Source: Maribacter huludaoensis (GTDB taxonomy: Bacteria > Bacteroidota > Bacteroidia > Flavobacteriales > Flavobacteriaceae). From it: a stretch of 64,000 nucleotides of DNA. The notes below the pieces were generated by a model that was not told the DNA's origin, made no database searches, and saw nothing but the letters and a program-made list of their open reading frames with translations. The position numbers and the translations under genes are program-made. Location: positions 607,984-671,983 of the forward strand of contig NZ_JARKMS010000002.1 of assembly GCF_029350945.1 (NCBI RefSeq), read 5' to 3'. Positions 52,128-62,351 of this stretch are shown piece by piece; the first letter of the stretch is position 1, and each line of letters opens with the position of its first letter.

Positions 52128-52811
52128 TTACACTGCCCTTTGCACCACCTCAAAAACCTTATTGGCATCGCACTTGATAGTTTTAGAAGGGAATTTTAAT
52201 ATTAAGGCGTAATCATGAGTGGCCATTAGAATGGTTCTCCCGGATTTATTGATTTCCTGTAGAACCTTCATCACCTCCACACTGGTTTGTGGATCAAGGT
52301 TTCCGGTTGGCTCATCGGCAATGATCAGCTCTGGGTCGTTCAATAAAGCACGTGCAATGGCAATACGTTGTTGTTCTCCACCAGAAAGCTCGTGCGGAAA
52401 TTTAAAGCCCTTGGTTTTCATACCTACTTTTTCTAGTACGTTTGCTACCCTTGCATCCATCTCGGCTTTATCCTTCCATCCGGTCGCTTTCAGAACAAAG
52501 AACATGTTCTGGTTAATATTGCGGTCTGGCAATAGTTTAAAATCTTGAAAAACAATACCCAATTTTCTACGTAAAAATGGAATGTCCTTTTCCTTTAGCG
52601 TCTTAAGATTGAACTCCACCACGTGCCCTTCGCCTTTTTGCAAAGGTAAATCGCCGTACAGGGTCTTCATAAAGCTACTTTTACCGCTACCGGTCTTACC
52701 AATGAGGTATACAAACTCTCCTTTTGCAATCTTTAAATTAACCTCACTTAGTACCAAGCTCTCTTTTTGAAAGATAGCCGCATCTTTAAGTTCTAAAACA
52801 ATCTCTTCCAT
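52128..52811 (-). CDS. ftsE: ABC-transporter ATPase FtsE
   Basis: 227 residues, stand-alone ABC ATPase. Walker [19 protein letters not shown] loop [12 protein letters not shown], signature [12 protein letters not shown], Walker [14 protein letters not shown] and H loop MATHDY. The [32 protein letters not shown] start and length are typical of FtsE, the partner of FtsX in septal hydrolase control. No ftsX gene is adjacent in the window. Divergent from the TPR gene with a perfect palindrome in between. Confidence 0.9.
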   Translation of the reverse strand: MEEIVLELKDAAIFQKESLVLSEVNLKIAKGEFVYLIGKTGSGKSSFMKTLYGDLPLQKGEGHVVEFNLKTLKEKDIPFLRRKLGIVFQDFKLLPDRNINQNMFFVLKATGWKDKAEMDARVANVLEKVGMKTKGFKFPHELSGGEQQRIAIARALLNDPELIIADEPTGNLDPQTSVEVMKVLQEINKSGRTILMATHDYALILKFPSKTIKCDANKVFEVVQRAV

Positions 52812-52920
52812 AACACAAATGTTGTCATAAAAGTAATAAGTTCCATTTGATATTAGAGAACCCTTTTTTAAAATCTTTTATTTTGAGAGGGTATTGCACA
52901 TACTTAGGTACAATTTTTGA

Positions 52921-52940
52921 CGTTATCACATGTGATAACG
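52921..52940. promoter_or_regulatory. Perfect 20-bp palindrome between ftsE and the TPR gene
   Basis: CGTTATCACATGTGATAACG, all 20 bases symmetric, 26 bases before the TPR gene ATG and 110 bases upstream of ftsE. Very likely a homodimeric regulator site. The TCACA/TGTGA halves are in the opposite order to a CRP site, so I do not call it CRP. Confidence 0.75.
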
Positions 52941-52966
52941 GTACTACTAAATAGTAACAGAACACT

Positions 52967-55900
52967 ATGCTTAAAAAAATCACCGCTTTTATTCCATTGG
53001 TATTCGGGTTGGTCACTTTGGCCAATGCACAAGAGACTAAGATCTATACCCACGAACAGAAAGCTTTTCAAGATGCGCTAGCGCTATACAATAATGAACA
53101 ATACCAAGCGGCACAGACCATTTTTGATAAGGTAAAAGTGTCTACAAAAGATGAGGAGACCGCTGCCAATAGCGCCTATTATTCTGCCAACGCGGCAGTG
53201 CGCTTAAACCAGATGGGTGCCGATAGGTTGATGGAAGATTTTGTAGAAAAATATCCTACATCTACCAAACGTAATTCTGCCTTTGCCGATGTGGCGGAGT
53301 ACTATTTTCAAACAGGAAAATATCCGTACGCTTTAAAATGGTACAATAAGGTTGACCAAAGTTCTCTTTCTCGTGGAGAGATGGATAAGTTCAATTTTAA
53401 TTATGGCTACTCTTTGTTTTCATCACGTAAAACTAAAGAGGCTGAAAAATACTTGGAGAAGGTAGCCAATTCACCGGTATACGGTTCTCAGGCAAAATAT
53501 TACTTGGGGTATATTTCTTATCAACAAGATGACTATGAAACCGCAAACCAGCGTTTTGATCAAATTACGGATCAAGATGTATTAGAAGAAAAACTTAGTT
53601 ATTACCAGGCGGACATGAACTTTAAGCTGGGCAAGTTTGACGAGGCCATTGCATTGGCAAAAAAGCAACTGCCAAAAGCAGACAGACGAGAAGTGTCCGA
53701 ATTGAACAAGATCATAGGGGAGAGTTATTTTAACCTTAAGCAATACGAGAATGCCATACCTTATTTAACGGAATACAACGGTAAAGGTGGTAAATGGAAC
53801 AATACGGATTATTACTATTTGGGCTATGCTTATTATAAAGGTGGTGATTATGCCAATGCCATTGCCCAATTCAACAAAATTATAGGTGGTACTAATAGTG
53901 TTTCGCAAAATGCATATTACCATTTGGCAGAATGTTATTTAAAGTTGGATAAAAAGCAGGAAGCTCTGAACGCCTTTCGTAATGCATCGCAAATGGACTA
54001 CAGTGCCGAGATTCAGAAAGATGCATTCTTAAATTATGCACGTTTAAGTTATGAAGTCGGTAATGCCTATGAACCGGTTCCGCAGGTGATTACAAATTAC
54101 TTGAAGACCTACCCTAAAGATGAGCATCAAGAAGAGATGCAGACCCTATTGGTGGATTCATACATTACCTCAAAGAACTTTGAAGGTGCCATGCAATTGT
54201 TGGAGGAGAATAAAAACTACGCCAGCAAATCGGTATACCAAAAAGTAGCTTATTATAGAGGTATTGAGCTTTTTATGGAAGGCGATTATAATGCGGCTTC
54301 TGAGAATTTTTCCAAATCATTGGGTAGTGCGGAAGATATGCTGTTCAAGTCCCGTGCCGATTATTGGAAAGCGGAGTCCGATTATTTGTCCAACCGTTTT
54401 GATGATGCGGTAAAAGGGTATACGGCATTTAAGAACAACCCGTCTGCACAAAGTACAGAAATGTATACCGATGTTGATTATAATTTGGCCTACGGATATT
54501 TTAAGCAGAAAAATTATAATGATGCCATTACCTATTTCAACGCATTTACGTCTAACGGAAATGCAGATGTAGAAAAATTAAATGATGGTTACCTACGTTT
54601 GGGAGATAGCTATTATGCGACCAGTAAATATTGGCCTGCCATAGAAACCTACAATAAAGCTTTGGCATTGACAGGACCTGAAAAGGATTATGCCTTCTAC
54701 CAAAAAGCAATGAGCTACGGATACGTGGATAGGGGAGAAAGCAAAATTGAAAATTTAGAGGAGTTTGTAAGTCAATACCCAAGGTCAAGTTTTAAAGATG
54801 ATGCTTTGTTTGAATTGGGGAATACCTATGTTGCCCAAGGTCAAGAAAGCAAAGGTCTTGCCGCCTATGATCGTTTGATCAGTGAATATAGAGGAAGTTC
54901 GTTGGTGCCACAGGCGTTGATGAGACAGGGACTGGTCAATTATAATGCCGCAAAAAACGAAGCTGCTTTGGCGAAATTTAAAACGGTTGTTCGCGATTTT
55001 CCAAAAACACAAGAGGCTATTCAAGCGGTAGCCACGGCAAAATTGGTGTATGTGGATATGGGGCGAGTGAACGAATATGCCGAGTGGGTTCGTGGCCTTG
55101 ATTTTATTGAGGTTACCGATGCGGAATTGGACAATACTACTTTTGACGCTGCCCAAAAACAGAACTTGGAGGGTAATGTTGATGCCGCTATTAAAGGGTA
55201 TAAGAATTACATTCAGCAGTTCCCAACAGGTTTACATGCCGTAGATGCCAACTTTAGTTTAGCTCAATTATACTTTGGAAAAGGAGATAAGGAAGCTGCT
55301 TTGCCTTACTATAAATATGTGGCGGATAGAAGCACGAGCGAGTATGCAGAACAGGCATTAACACGTGTTTGCGAGGTCTATATCTCTAAAAATGATTACC
55401 AGATTGCATTGCCATATTTGTTAAAATTGGAGAGTCAGGCGAATATTCAGCAGAACAGAACATTTGCACGTTCCAATTTAATGAAAGGTTATTACAAGCA
55501 AAAGAACTACCCAAAGACATTGGAATATGCGGATAAGGTATTGTCGACTTCAAATATTGACGACAGAATAAAGAGCGATGCGCATGTTATGATCGCTAGA
55601 TCGGCCATTGCCACAAATGATGAGGTAAAAGCAAAATCCGCTTATGAAGAGGTGTTAAAAATAGCCTCAGGCGCAACAGCTGCAGAAGCTTTGTATTACA
55701 ATGCCTACTTTGAGAATTTAGATGGTTCATATGAGAATTCTAATATTGCTGTCCAAAAATTGGCTAAAGACTATGCCGCATACAAGGAATGGGGCGGTAA
55801 AGGTTTGGTGTTAATGGCTAAAAACTATTATGCCTTAAACGATGCCTACCAAGCAACCTATATTTTAGAGAGCGTAATAACCAACTTTACGCAATACCCG

Positions 55901-55984
55901 GAAATTGTTGCCGAGGCTAGAGCGGAGCTGGCTATCATAAAGTCAAAAGAGGCCAAGAGCAATTCATCTGTAGATCCTAATTAA
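52967..55984 (+). CDS. Exported tetratricopeptide-repeat protein
   Basis: 1005 residues. SPI signal (MLKKITAFIPLVFGLVTLANAQ) then about 25 TPR-like 34-residue helical repeats throughout (for example EYYFQTGKYPYALKWYNKVD, AYYKGGDYANAIAQFNKIIGG, NYNDAITYFNAF), so a long periplasmic solenoid comparable in style to YbgF/CpoB or BamD extensions. The C-terminus EAKSNSSVDPN has no membrane anchor. Its stop is 32 bp from the next gene, a plugless TonB-receptor-like barrel, suggesting the solenoid is a periplasmic partner of that barrel. Confidence 0.82.
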   Translation: MLKKITAFIPLVFGLVTLANAQETKIYTHEQKAFQDALALYNNEQYQAAQTIFDKVKVSTKDEETAANSAYYSANAAVRLNQMGADRLMEDFVEKYPTSTKRNSAFADVAEYYFQTGKYPYALKWYNKVDQSSLSRGEMDKFNFNYGYSLFSSRKTKEAEKYLEKVANSPVYGSQAKYYLGYISYQQDDYETANQRFDQITDQDVLEEKLSYYQADMNFKLGKFDEAIALAKKQLPKADRREVSELNKIIGESYFNLKQYENAIPYLTEYNGKGGKWNNTDYYYLGYAYYKGGDYANAIAQFNKIIGGTNSVSQNAYYHLAECYLKLDKKQEALNAFRNASQMDYSAEIQKDAFLNYARLSYEVGNAYEPVPQVITNYLKTYPKDEHQEEMQTLLVDSYITSKNFEGAMQLLEENKNYASKSVYQKVAYYRGIELFMEGDYNAASENFSKSLGSAEDMLFKSRADYWKAESDYLSNRFDDAVKGYTAFKNNPSAQSTEMYTDVDYNLAYGYFKQKNYNDAITYFNAFTSNGNADVEKLNDGYLRLGDSYYATSKYWPAIETYNKALALTGPEKDYAFYQKAMSYGYVDRGESKIENLEEFVSQYPRSSFKDDALFELGNTYVAQGQESKGLAAYDRLISEYRGSSLVPQALMRQGLVNYNAAKNEAALAKFKTVVRDFPKTQEAIQAVATAKLVYVDMGRVNEYAEWVRGLDFIEVTDAELDNTTFDAAQKQNLEGNVDAAIKGYKNYIQQFPTGLHAVDANFSLAQLYFGKGDKEAALPYYKYVADRSTSEYAEQALTRVCEVYISKNDYQIALPYLLKLESQANIQQNRTFARSNLMKGYYKQKNYPKTLEYADKVLSTSNIDDRIKSDAHVMIARSAIATNDEVKAKSAYEEVLKIASGATAAEALYYNAYFENLDGSYENSNIAVQKLAKDYAAYKEWGGKGLVLMAKNYYALNDAYQATYILESVITNFTQYPEIVAEARAELAIIKSKEAKSNSSVDPN

Positions 55985-56015
55985 AAAATTCACGTACACC
56001 AGTAAAAGAACACCT

Positions 56016-57770
56016 ATGTACAACAAACATATATTTACGCTTATATTTTTAACGCTTGGCTTTCAAGTTACTTTTGCTCAAGAAGAGGAAGAGAAAGATT
56101 TGGGTACGGAAACCGTAACGGTGACCAAAGCCTACACGCCAACCGTTTCAGATGCTTTTAAAATTAAATCGGTACCAAACATGAACGATTCTATTGTTCT
56201 GCAGAAAAAACCCATCAATTACAGCATATTTTCTGTTCCCGTAGCATCTACATTTACCCCCAACAAGGGAACGGCTTCAAAAGTAGAAAAGTTGCCACCG
56301 CCTATATTGTATAATTCATATGCTTCTTTGGGCGCCGGATTGTATGGTAATGTTCTTGGCGAATTTTACACCAGTAGAAAAATAAATAGAGATGAAAATT
56401 TTGATATTGGTTTCAACCATTTGTCTTCTCGTGGTGGAATCAACGGTGTAGAGCTGAACGATACCTTTTATGATACCAGGTTAGATGCATCGTATGCAAA
56501 AAGAGATAGGGATTTAGATTGGGGTGCGGCCATTGGGTTGCAACATCAACTATATAATTGGTACGGTATTGAGCCTGGTGTGTTCAGTGAAACCGTCCTT
56601 AACGGTATAGATGAACGTCAAAACTATTATATGGGCGAAGTAAGTGGTCACATAAACGTGGAAGATGCTTATTTTAAAAGGGCAGATTTAAAGTATAGAA
56701 GATTTTTTGATGCCGTAAGTTCTGGTGAGAATAGGGCTATTTTCAATTCTTCGTTCGTATTTCCCGTAAATGACGAGACCTTTAACGCCAAGATTAATGT
56801 AGATTATGTTGGTGGTACTTTTGAGAACGCGGATGTAAATAGCAGCACTAATGATAGCGGAATTTCCTATGGTAATTTGCAAGCAGGTATTAATCCGTCA
56901 TTAACCATGTTGCGTGATGATCTTTCCTTGAATTTGGGAGTGAATTTGGTGTACGGAATGGATTTGGAGAACAGTGAAAGTAATTTCTATATCTATCCGG
57001 CTGTAACGGCTTCGTATAGGTTGTTAGATGAAACCGTAATTGCTTATGGTGGTGTAACTGGTGAGTTGAAGCAAAACTCGTATTATGATTTTGTAGAGGG
57101 TAACCCTTTTGTTTCGCCAACGTTAAATATTGCGCCAACAGATAGCCAGTACAATGCTTATGTAGGTTTTAAAGGTCAGTTATTGCCCAATTTAAGTTAT
57201 AATGTAAAAGGCTCTTATTCAGCGGAGAATAACAGACCATTGTATACATTGAACCCTAGAAACGATTTCAGGTCAGATGATAAAGGGTATTATTATGGTA
57301 ATTCGTTCGGTGTGTTCTATGACGATATAAAGACCTTGGGAATTTTTGGGGAGTTGAATGTAGATGTGAACCGTAATTTTACCGCAGGTGCAAATGTTGA
57401 GGTCTATGATTACAGTACGGAAACCGGCAACCCGGCTTGGAACTTACCAAATTTGCAAGCCTCTTTGTTCATGGATTACCAAATTGGAGAGAAGTGGTAC
57501 GCTGGTGCTAACTTGTTCTATGTTGGTGAGCGTGATGATTTTTCTTCCACGGTCGTTCAAAATACACAACCAAATGATTTTCCTGCTACACTAATTACCT
57601 TAGATGGCTATTTTGATGCCAATGCACACGTAGGGTATCGTTATACAGATCAATGGTCGTTTTTTATAAAGGGTGCAAACCTGTCTAATAATACTTACCA
57701 AAGATGGGCTAATTTTCAAGTTCAAGGAATACAGATTTTAGGTGGGGCAACCTATAAGTTCGATTTTTAA
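56016..57770 (+). CDS. Outer-membrane barrel, TonB-receptor-like but without plug
   Basis: 584 residues. Signal peptide MYNKHIFTLIFLTLGFQVTFA, acidic EEEEKD, then a TonB-box/plug-start-like stretch ETVTVTKAYTPTVSDAFKI, but the plug domain itself (about 120 residues with R-G) is missing and the barrel begins at about residue 80. Strands alternate to the end; final strand GGATYKFDF ends in Phe, as outer-membrane proteins do. Likely a channel or assembly factor. Co-operonic with the TPR protein; terminator downstream. Confidence 0.78.
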   Translation: MYNKHIFTLIFLTLGFQVTFAQEEEEKDLGTETVTVTKAYTPTVSDAFKIKSVPNMNDSIVLQKKPINYSIFSVPVASTFTPNKGTASKVEKLPPPILYNSYASLGAGLYGNVLGEFYTSRKINRDENFDIGFNHLSSRGGINGVELNDTFYDTRLDASYAKRDRDLDWGAAIGLQHQLYNWYGIEPGVFSETVLNGIDERQNYYMGEVSGHINVEDAYFKRADLKYRRFFDAVSSGENRAIFNSSFVFPVNDETFNAKINVDYVGGTFENADVNSSTNDSGISYGNLQAGINPSLTMLRDDLSLNLGVNLVYGMDLENSESNFYIYPAVTASYRLLDETVIAYGGVTGELKQNSYYDFVEGNPFVSPTLNIAPTDSQYNAYVGFKGQLLPNLSYNVKGSYSAENNRPLYTLNPRNDFRSDDKGYYYGNSFGVFYDDIKTLGIFGELNVDVNRNFTAGANVEVYDYSTETGNPAWNLPNLQASLFMDYQIGEKWYAGANLFYVGERDDFSSTVVQNTQPNDFPATLITLDGYFDANAHVGYRYTDQWSFFIKGANLSNNTYQRWANFQVQGIQILGGATYKFDF

Positions 57771-57804
57771 TACATAGCATTAGTACAATATGTAATACTA
57801 TAAG

Positions 57805-57834
57805 AACCCTTCTCATCATAGAGAAGGGTTTTTT
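57805..57834 (+). terminator. Terminator of the TPR-barrel operon
   Basis: Stem AACCCTTCTC / GAGAAGGGTT with loop ATCATA and a T tract. Confidence 0.9.
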
Positions 57835-57897
57835 AGGTATAAAAATTTGGCAAAACGGCCATATTTTATCTTTTCTGTATTTTAGGGAAACTATTTA

Positions 57898-59001
57898 ATG
57901 CGCATGTCAACTATAAGACCATATCTAAATCTTCTGCTTTTGCTTGTGCTGTGCATACCATTTCTTTTAGCGAGTCAGAATTTGGTGGTGAACCCTAGTT
58001 TTGAAGATTATAGGCAATGTCCCGTTGCATTGGGCAATTTGGAAAAAGATGTAATGGATTGGAGTATGCCCAGTCTAGGTTCTACTGATTACTTTAATGG
58101 GTGTAGCATTGCCATGGGTACCCCTGAGAATTTTAATGGAAAACAGCCTGCAAATTTTGGAACAGGCTATGTGGGGTTTTACATGTATGCCCCTAATGAT
58201 TATAGAGAATATATTCAAGCAAAGTTGAGCACGACCTTGACGAAAGGTGAACATTACACGGTTTCTTTTTATGTGAGTTTGGCAGAACGGTCAGATTTTG
58301 CGGTCAAGGAATTTGGTATCCGTTTTACCGAGCTTCCTGTTAACGTGGCTACGAGCAAGGTATTATCTGGATTACACTTTTCTAAATTAAAGGGAGAAAT
58401 ATCACCGGCTATGGAAATATCATATTCCAAATATTATTCCGATGAAATAAAATGGGTGCAATTGACAACCGAATATTTAGCCACTGGCAAGGAAAACTAC
58501 ATGATTATCGGTAATTTTAAAAACAATAAACGTACCCAAAAATACCAGACCAAAAGAAAAATTACCAAAGGCTCATATTATTATGTAGATATGGTAACCG
58601 TAAGTAATGTAAAGTCAAAATCTGGTGTTGCCTTAGGTAAAGAATATGAATTGGATAGGGTACATATTTTTAAAGACGTTCATTTCAATTCTAATAAAGC
58701 TAAAATTAGAGGAGACCATAAACAAGAAATGGAATCTTTACTTTCCTTTTTAACCGCTCATCCAGCTATTACTATTCAAATTTTTGGGCATACAGATGAT
58801 GTTGGTTCTGATGCTTTCAATCAAAAATTGTCTGTACAACGAGCAGAAGAAGTAGTAGATTACTTGATAAAAGGCGGTATTCAGAAAAGTAGAATTTCAC
58901 TGAACGGTTATGGAAGTTTAAAACCTATAGCTTCAAATCATACGGAGAAGGGTAGGTTTTTAAACCGGCGTGTAGAGTTTGTGTTAAGCGAGCTAGAATA
59001 G
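57898..59001 (+). CDS. OmpA-family peptidoglycan-binding protein with N-terminal sandwich domain
   Basis: 367 residues; ATG at 57898 or 57904, followed by a hydrophobic leader (LNLLLLLVLCIPFLLAS). Residues 28-225 begin NLVVNPSFEDYRQCPV and carry a carbohydrate-binding-like beta-sandwich pattern; residues 245-365 form the OmpA C-terminal domain (YELDRVHIFKDVHFNSNKAKI, FGHTDDVGSDAFNQKLSVQRAEEVVDYLI, LNGYGSLKPIASNHTEKGRFLNRRVEF) that binds peptidoglycan. Both halves are typical of Flavobacteriia surface/gliding-related proteins, but function is not fixed. Confidence 0.83.
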   Translation: MRMSTIRPYLNLLLLLVLCIPFLLASQNLVVNPSFEDYRQCPVALGNLEKDVMDWSMPSLGSTDYFNGCSIAMGTPENFNGKQPANFGTGYVGFYMYAPNDYREYIQAKLSTTLTKGEHYTVSFYVSLAERSDFAVKEFGIRFTELPVNVATSKVLSGLHFSKLKGEISPAMEISYSKYYSDEIKWVQLTTEYLATGKENYMIIGNFKNNKRTQKYQTKRKITKGSYYYVDMVTVSNVKSKSGVALGKEYELDRVHIFKDVHFNSNKAKIRGDHKQEMESLLSFLTAHPAITIQIFGHTDDVGSDAFNQKLSVQRAEEVVDYLIKGGIQKSRISLNGYGSLKPIASNHTEKGRFLNRRVEFVLSELE

Positions 59002-59141
59002 TTATTGTCTTAGCTTCCCATTTTTGGCAGGGTGGATAAGTTTGTATAATAACATGCATTATTAAAATCATTATTAACATTATTGATGAACTTGTTGCCG
59101 TTCAAGTAGAAATCAATCTATCTTTACATAAAACACTACAA

Positions 59142-59903
59142 ATGGATTTAAATTTAGCGGTACTGATAGATGGGGACAATATACCTTCTGCATATGTAAA
59201 AGAAATGATGGAAGAAATTGCCAAATATGGTAACCCTACTATTAAGCGTATTTATGGCGATTGGACCAATCCCCGATTGGGAAAATGGAAAAATGTACTG
59301 CTGGAAAATGCCATTACGCCTATTCAACAATATGGTTATACACAAGGTAAAAATGCCACAGATTCCGCTATGATCATAGACGCTATGGATGTTCTGTATT
59401 CTGGTAAGGTAAATGGCTTTTGTATTGTTAGTAGTGATAGTGATTTTACACGTTTGGCAACCAGGTTAAGGGAAGCCGGTATGCAGGTGTTCGGTATTGG
59501 TGAACGTAAAACCCCTAACCCGTTTATAGTAGCTTGTGACAAATTTATATATATTGAAATTTTAAAAAGTAGATCAGAGGAAGAAACTACAGATGCTACC
59601 AATAAGACCCCTACAGAAAAAAATACGGTAGACAAGATTACTCCAAAAGCGTTACGTTTTATTTCAACGACTATTGACGATGTTGCTGATGATGACGGAT
59701 GGGCGTTTTTAGGAGATGTAGGCAGTTTATTGCAAAAAAAACAACCAAATTTTGATTCTCGTAACTACGGGTTTCAAAAATTGACTCCGCTTATAAATTC
59801 CATTCCTCATTTTGAAATTGAACGAAGAGAAGATTCCAAAGGGCGTAAAAAATTGATTTACGTTAAAATAAAGGAGAAGGCAAATTCCAAATCAAAGAAG
59901 TAG
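59142..59903 (+). CDS. NYN-domain (PIN-like) RNase with OST-HTH/LOTUS domain
   Basis: 253 residues. Residues 1-140 form a NYN/LabA-like PIN fold with the acidic centres LAVLIDGDNIPSAY, KNATDSAMIIDAMD and IVSSDSDFTRLATRLREAG, matching metal-dependent nucleases of this family. After a Thr/Glu linker, residues 165-245 match an OST-HTH/LOTUS RNA-binding module (WAFLGDVGSLLQKKQPNFDSRNYGFQKLTPLI). Bacterial homologues (LabA, MARF1-like) are thought to act on RNA. Preceded by TATCTTTA (59119-59126) as -7 box with TTG (59095-59097) 21 bases before. Confidence 0.88.
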   Translation: MDLNLAVLIDGDNIPSAYVKEMMEEIAKYGNPTIKRIYGDWTNPRLGKWKNVLLENAITPIQQYGYTQGKNATDSAMIIDAMDVLYSGKVNGFCIVSSDSDFTRLATRLREAGMQVFGIGERKTPNPFIVACDKFIYIEILKSRSEEETTDATNKTPTEKNTVDKITPKALRFISTTIDDVADDDGWAFLGDVGSLLQKKQPNFDSRNYGFQKLTPLINSIPHFEIERREDSKGRKKLIYVKIKEKANSKSKK

Positions 59904-59979
59904 TTCTTTTAAATATTCCGTTAAACAGAAATTGACCGATCATAATAGTTTTGTATTTTCCCTTACAAATTCTACTATT

Positions 59980-61803
59980 ATGATCCGCACACTGTGGCTA
60001 CTTTTATTTGTTGTTGTCATTAGTTCTTGTAAAGAAACGGCAAAAAATGACCAGCTTAACAATACCAGAACAATTGCCGAAGTTTTTACCGAATTTTATG
60101 ATTTTAAAAAAAGCATAAATCCAATTGAAGCTACCAAAGCGGGGTATATGGTTTATAATGATACCATAGCCAACTATATTTCTGATGACTACATTCTACA
60201 CTTAAAAGACCGTTACACCTATTTTTTAGAGGAGTTGGGCAAGTATGATTCTACCCAAGTAAGCGCAACGGATTATATGAGTATGCGCGTTATGGAATGG
60301 GATTGTAACGTTAAGTTAGAGGGGCTAATGAATCCTTTGGTTACGGTTGCATCACCAATTTATGACTTGCCAAGTTTTGAGCTTATGCCGCTTTTTCAAA
60401 TACAATCTTTGCATTTGTACATTGCGCAGTTGGGCGGTGGTACTAGTGTACAGCCTTTTAATTCTATTGAAGATTATAATAATTGGTTAAACAGGTTAGA
60501 AGATTACTTGACTTTTTTAGATACCGCTATAGAAAAGATGAAAATTGGCGCGGATAGCGGTATAGTACTGCCAAAAGAGCTTACGCTTAAAATGCTACCA
60601 CAAGTACGATCGTTTATAGATGTTCCCTTAGATGAGAACCTTTTCTATAAGCCCATTTTAAATTTTCCAGAAGGCTTGTCTGATGTGGATATGGATATCT
60701 TAAAAAGTAACTATGAAGATTTTATAGAAGAGAGATTGATTCCTAAATACGTGGAATTAGATCGGTTTTTAACTGACGAGTACTTGCTGGTTTCTAGGGA
60801 TACTGATGGATTATTAGACTTGCCAAATGGTAAAGAGACGTATCAGTATTTAATAAAATTGCATACCACCACCAACATGACGGCAGATGAAATTCATGAA
60901 TTGGGATTGTCTGAAGTGGCTCGTATTTCAAAGGAAATGGAAATTGTTAAAAATGAAATAGGGTTTGAAGGCGATTTAAGATCATTTTTTAAATTTCTGC
61001 GTAATAAAAAAGAATTGACACCTTTTTCAAAACCTGAAGAAGTAATTAAAAATTTTAATAACATTAATGATCGTATAGCTCTTAAAATTGATTCTCTTTT
61101 TGCATTAACGCCCAAAGCCGGTTTTCATGTACGAAGAACCGAGGCGTTTAGAGAAGCATCTGCAAGTGCGGAATATGTTCCCGGGTCAAAAGATGGTTCC
61201 AGAAGTGGTATTTTCTATGTGCCGATACCCAATGTAAAATCATATAATACTATTCATGATGAAGCTTTGTTCTTGCATGAAGCCATACCTGGCCATCATT
61301 TTCAATTAAGTCTACAGCAAGAGAATAAAAATCTTCCAGAATTCTTGCATCCTGAAAGTATGGGTGTATTTGTAGAAGGTTGGGCATTATATGCAGAATC
61401 TTTGGGGAAAGAATTGGGTGTCTATACAGACCCTTATCAATATTTTGGCATGCTGAGCATGGAAATGCATAGGGCGATCAGGCTAGTTGTAGATACGGGT
61501 TTACATGCAAAAGGATGGAGTAGGGAAAAGGCTATACAGTATTCATTGGATAACGAAGCTGAGTCAGAAGAAGGTATTATCGCTGAAATTGAAAGGTACA
61601 TGGCCACCCCGGGGCAAGCGCTGTCCTATAAAATTGGTCAGTTAAAGATAAGGGAACTACGGACTAGGGCAGAAACTAGCTTGGGCGAAAGATTCGATAT
61701 AAGAAAATTTCATAGTCAAATCCTAAATTCCGGTAGTTTGCCTCTAGTATTATTGGAAGAAAAAATAGCGCATTGGATTGCCGAACAAAATAATAAATTG
61801 TAG
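59980..61803 (+). CDS. DUF885 lipoprotein, zinc-peptidase-like
   Basis: 607 residues from ATG 59980 (the frame opens with TTG at 59932). Lipoprotein signal MIRTLWLLLFVVVISSC (Cys17). DUF885 domain with the zinc motif LHEAIPGHHFQL (around residue 433) and a downstream Glu (EGWALYAESLGKELG), i.e. HExxxxH gluzincin-like. DUF885 proteins are predicted peptidases whose substrates are unknown. Attached to the periplasmic face of a membrane. Ends 75 bp before a small secreted protein. Confidence 0.87.
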   Translation: MIRTLWLLLFVVVISSCKETAKNDQLNNTRTIAEVFTEFYDFKKSINPIEATKAGYMVYNDTIANYISDDYILHLKDRYTYFLEELGKYDSTQVSATDYMSMRVMEWDCNVKLEGLMNPLVTVASPIYDLPSFELMPLFQIQSLHLYIAQLGGGTSVQPFNSIEDYNNWLNRLEDYLTFLDTAIEKMKIGADSGIVLPKELTLKMLPQVRSFIDVPLDENLFYKPILNFPEGLSDVDMDILKSNYEDFIEERLIPKYVELDRFLTDEYLLVSRDTDGLLDLPNGKETYQYLIKLHTTTNMTADEIHELGLSEVARISKEMEIVKNEIGFEGDLRSFFKFLRNKKELTPFSKPEEVIKNFNNINDRIALKIDSLFALTPKAGFHVRRTEAFREASASAEYVPGSKDGSRSGIFYVPIPNVKSYNTIHDEALFLHEAIPGHHFQLSLQQENKNLPEFLHPESMGVFVEGWALYAESLGKELGVYTDPYQYFGMLSMEMHRAIRLVVDTGLHAKGWSREKAIQYSLDNEAESEEGIIAEIERYMATPGQALSYKIGQLKIRELRTRAETSLGERFDIRKFHSQILNSGSLPLVLLEEKIAHWIAEQNNKL

Positions 61804-61877
61804 TAAATGACCTACATTTGTTAAAATATTATGAATTTAATATCGTTACTATTTAATATAAAACAATACTTTATAAT

Positions 61878-62309
61878 ATGAACACTAACCATGTTTTAAT
61901 AAAAGTTGTCTTATTTGTAAATGTTTTATGCATTAATTCATTTGTTGAAAACCGAAAGGTAAATTCATCTTACGAGGAATTAAAACATGAGCAAATAATT
62001 GATAATAGCCCTGTTGTGGGTGTTTGGAATTTTTTAATGCCCAATGCCGATGCTCCTTATAAAAAGGGGCGTATTTTTATTTCGGAAAAAAACGGAATTT
62101 ATGATGTTGTAATCAGTTTAAAGACCGGCTCACTTAATGGGCAGGATATTAAGGTTGAAGAAAATAGGATCAATTTTAATATCAATATGGAAGGTATAGA
62201 GCGTACTTCTTTTGTACTTGAGGTAGAAGGCGATAAAATGATCGGCGAGTGTTATTCTGAGAATAGATCAAGTGAAGTTTTAGCTAAGCGCACATTACCT
62301 GTAGAATAA
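61878..62309 (+). CDS. Small exported protein of unknown function
   Basis: 143 residues with a hydrophobic N-terminus (VLIKVVLFVNVLCINSF, probable signal or anchor). The mature part is a compact beta domain with GVWNFLMPNADAPYKKGRIFISEKN and a repeated FNINMEG-FVLEVEGD pattern that resembles the lipocalin-like/avidin-like small sandwich seen in other flavobacterial secreted proteins. Not assigned. Confidence 0.6.
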   Translation: MNTNHVLIKVVLFVNVLCINSFVENRKVNSSYEELKHEQIIDNSPVVGVWNFLMPNADAPYKKGRIFISEKNGIYDVVISLKTGSLNGQDIKVEENRINFNINMEGIERTSFVLEVEGDKMIGECYSENRSSEVLAKRTLPVE

Positions 62310-62351
62310 AGATTTAAATCTTTCCGAAAAAATACTTAGTTTTCAATATTA

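Noticed and set aside
52825-53025. 66-codon minus-strand ORF upstream of ftsE
   Set aside because: It overlaps the palindrome and the start of the TPR gene, and its peptide has no family pattern; it is the reverse shadow of the signal-peptide region.
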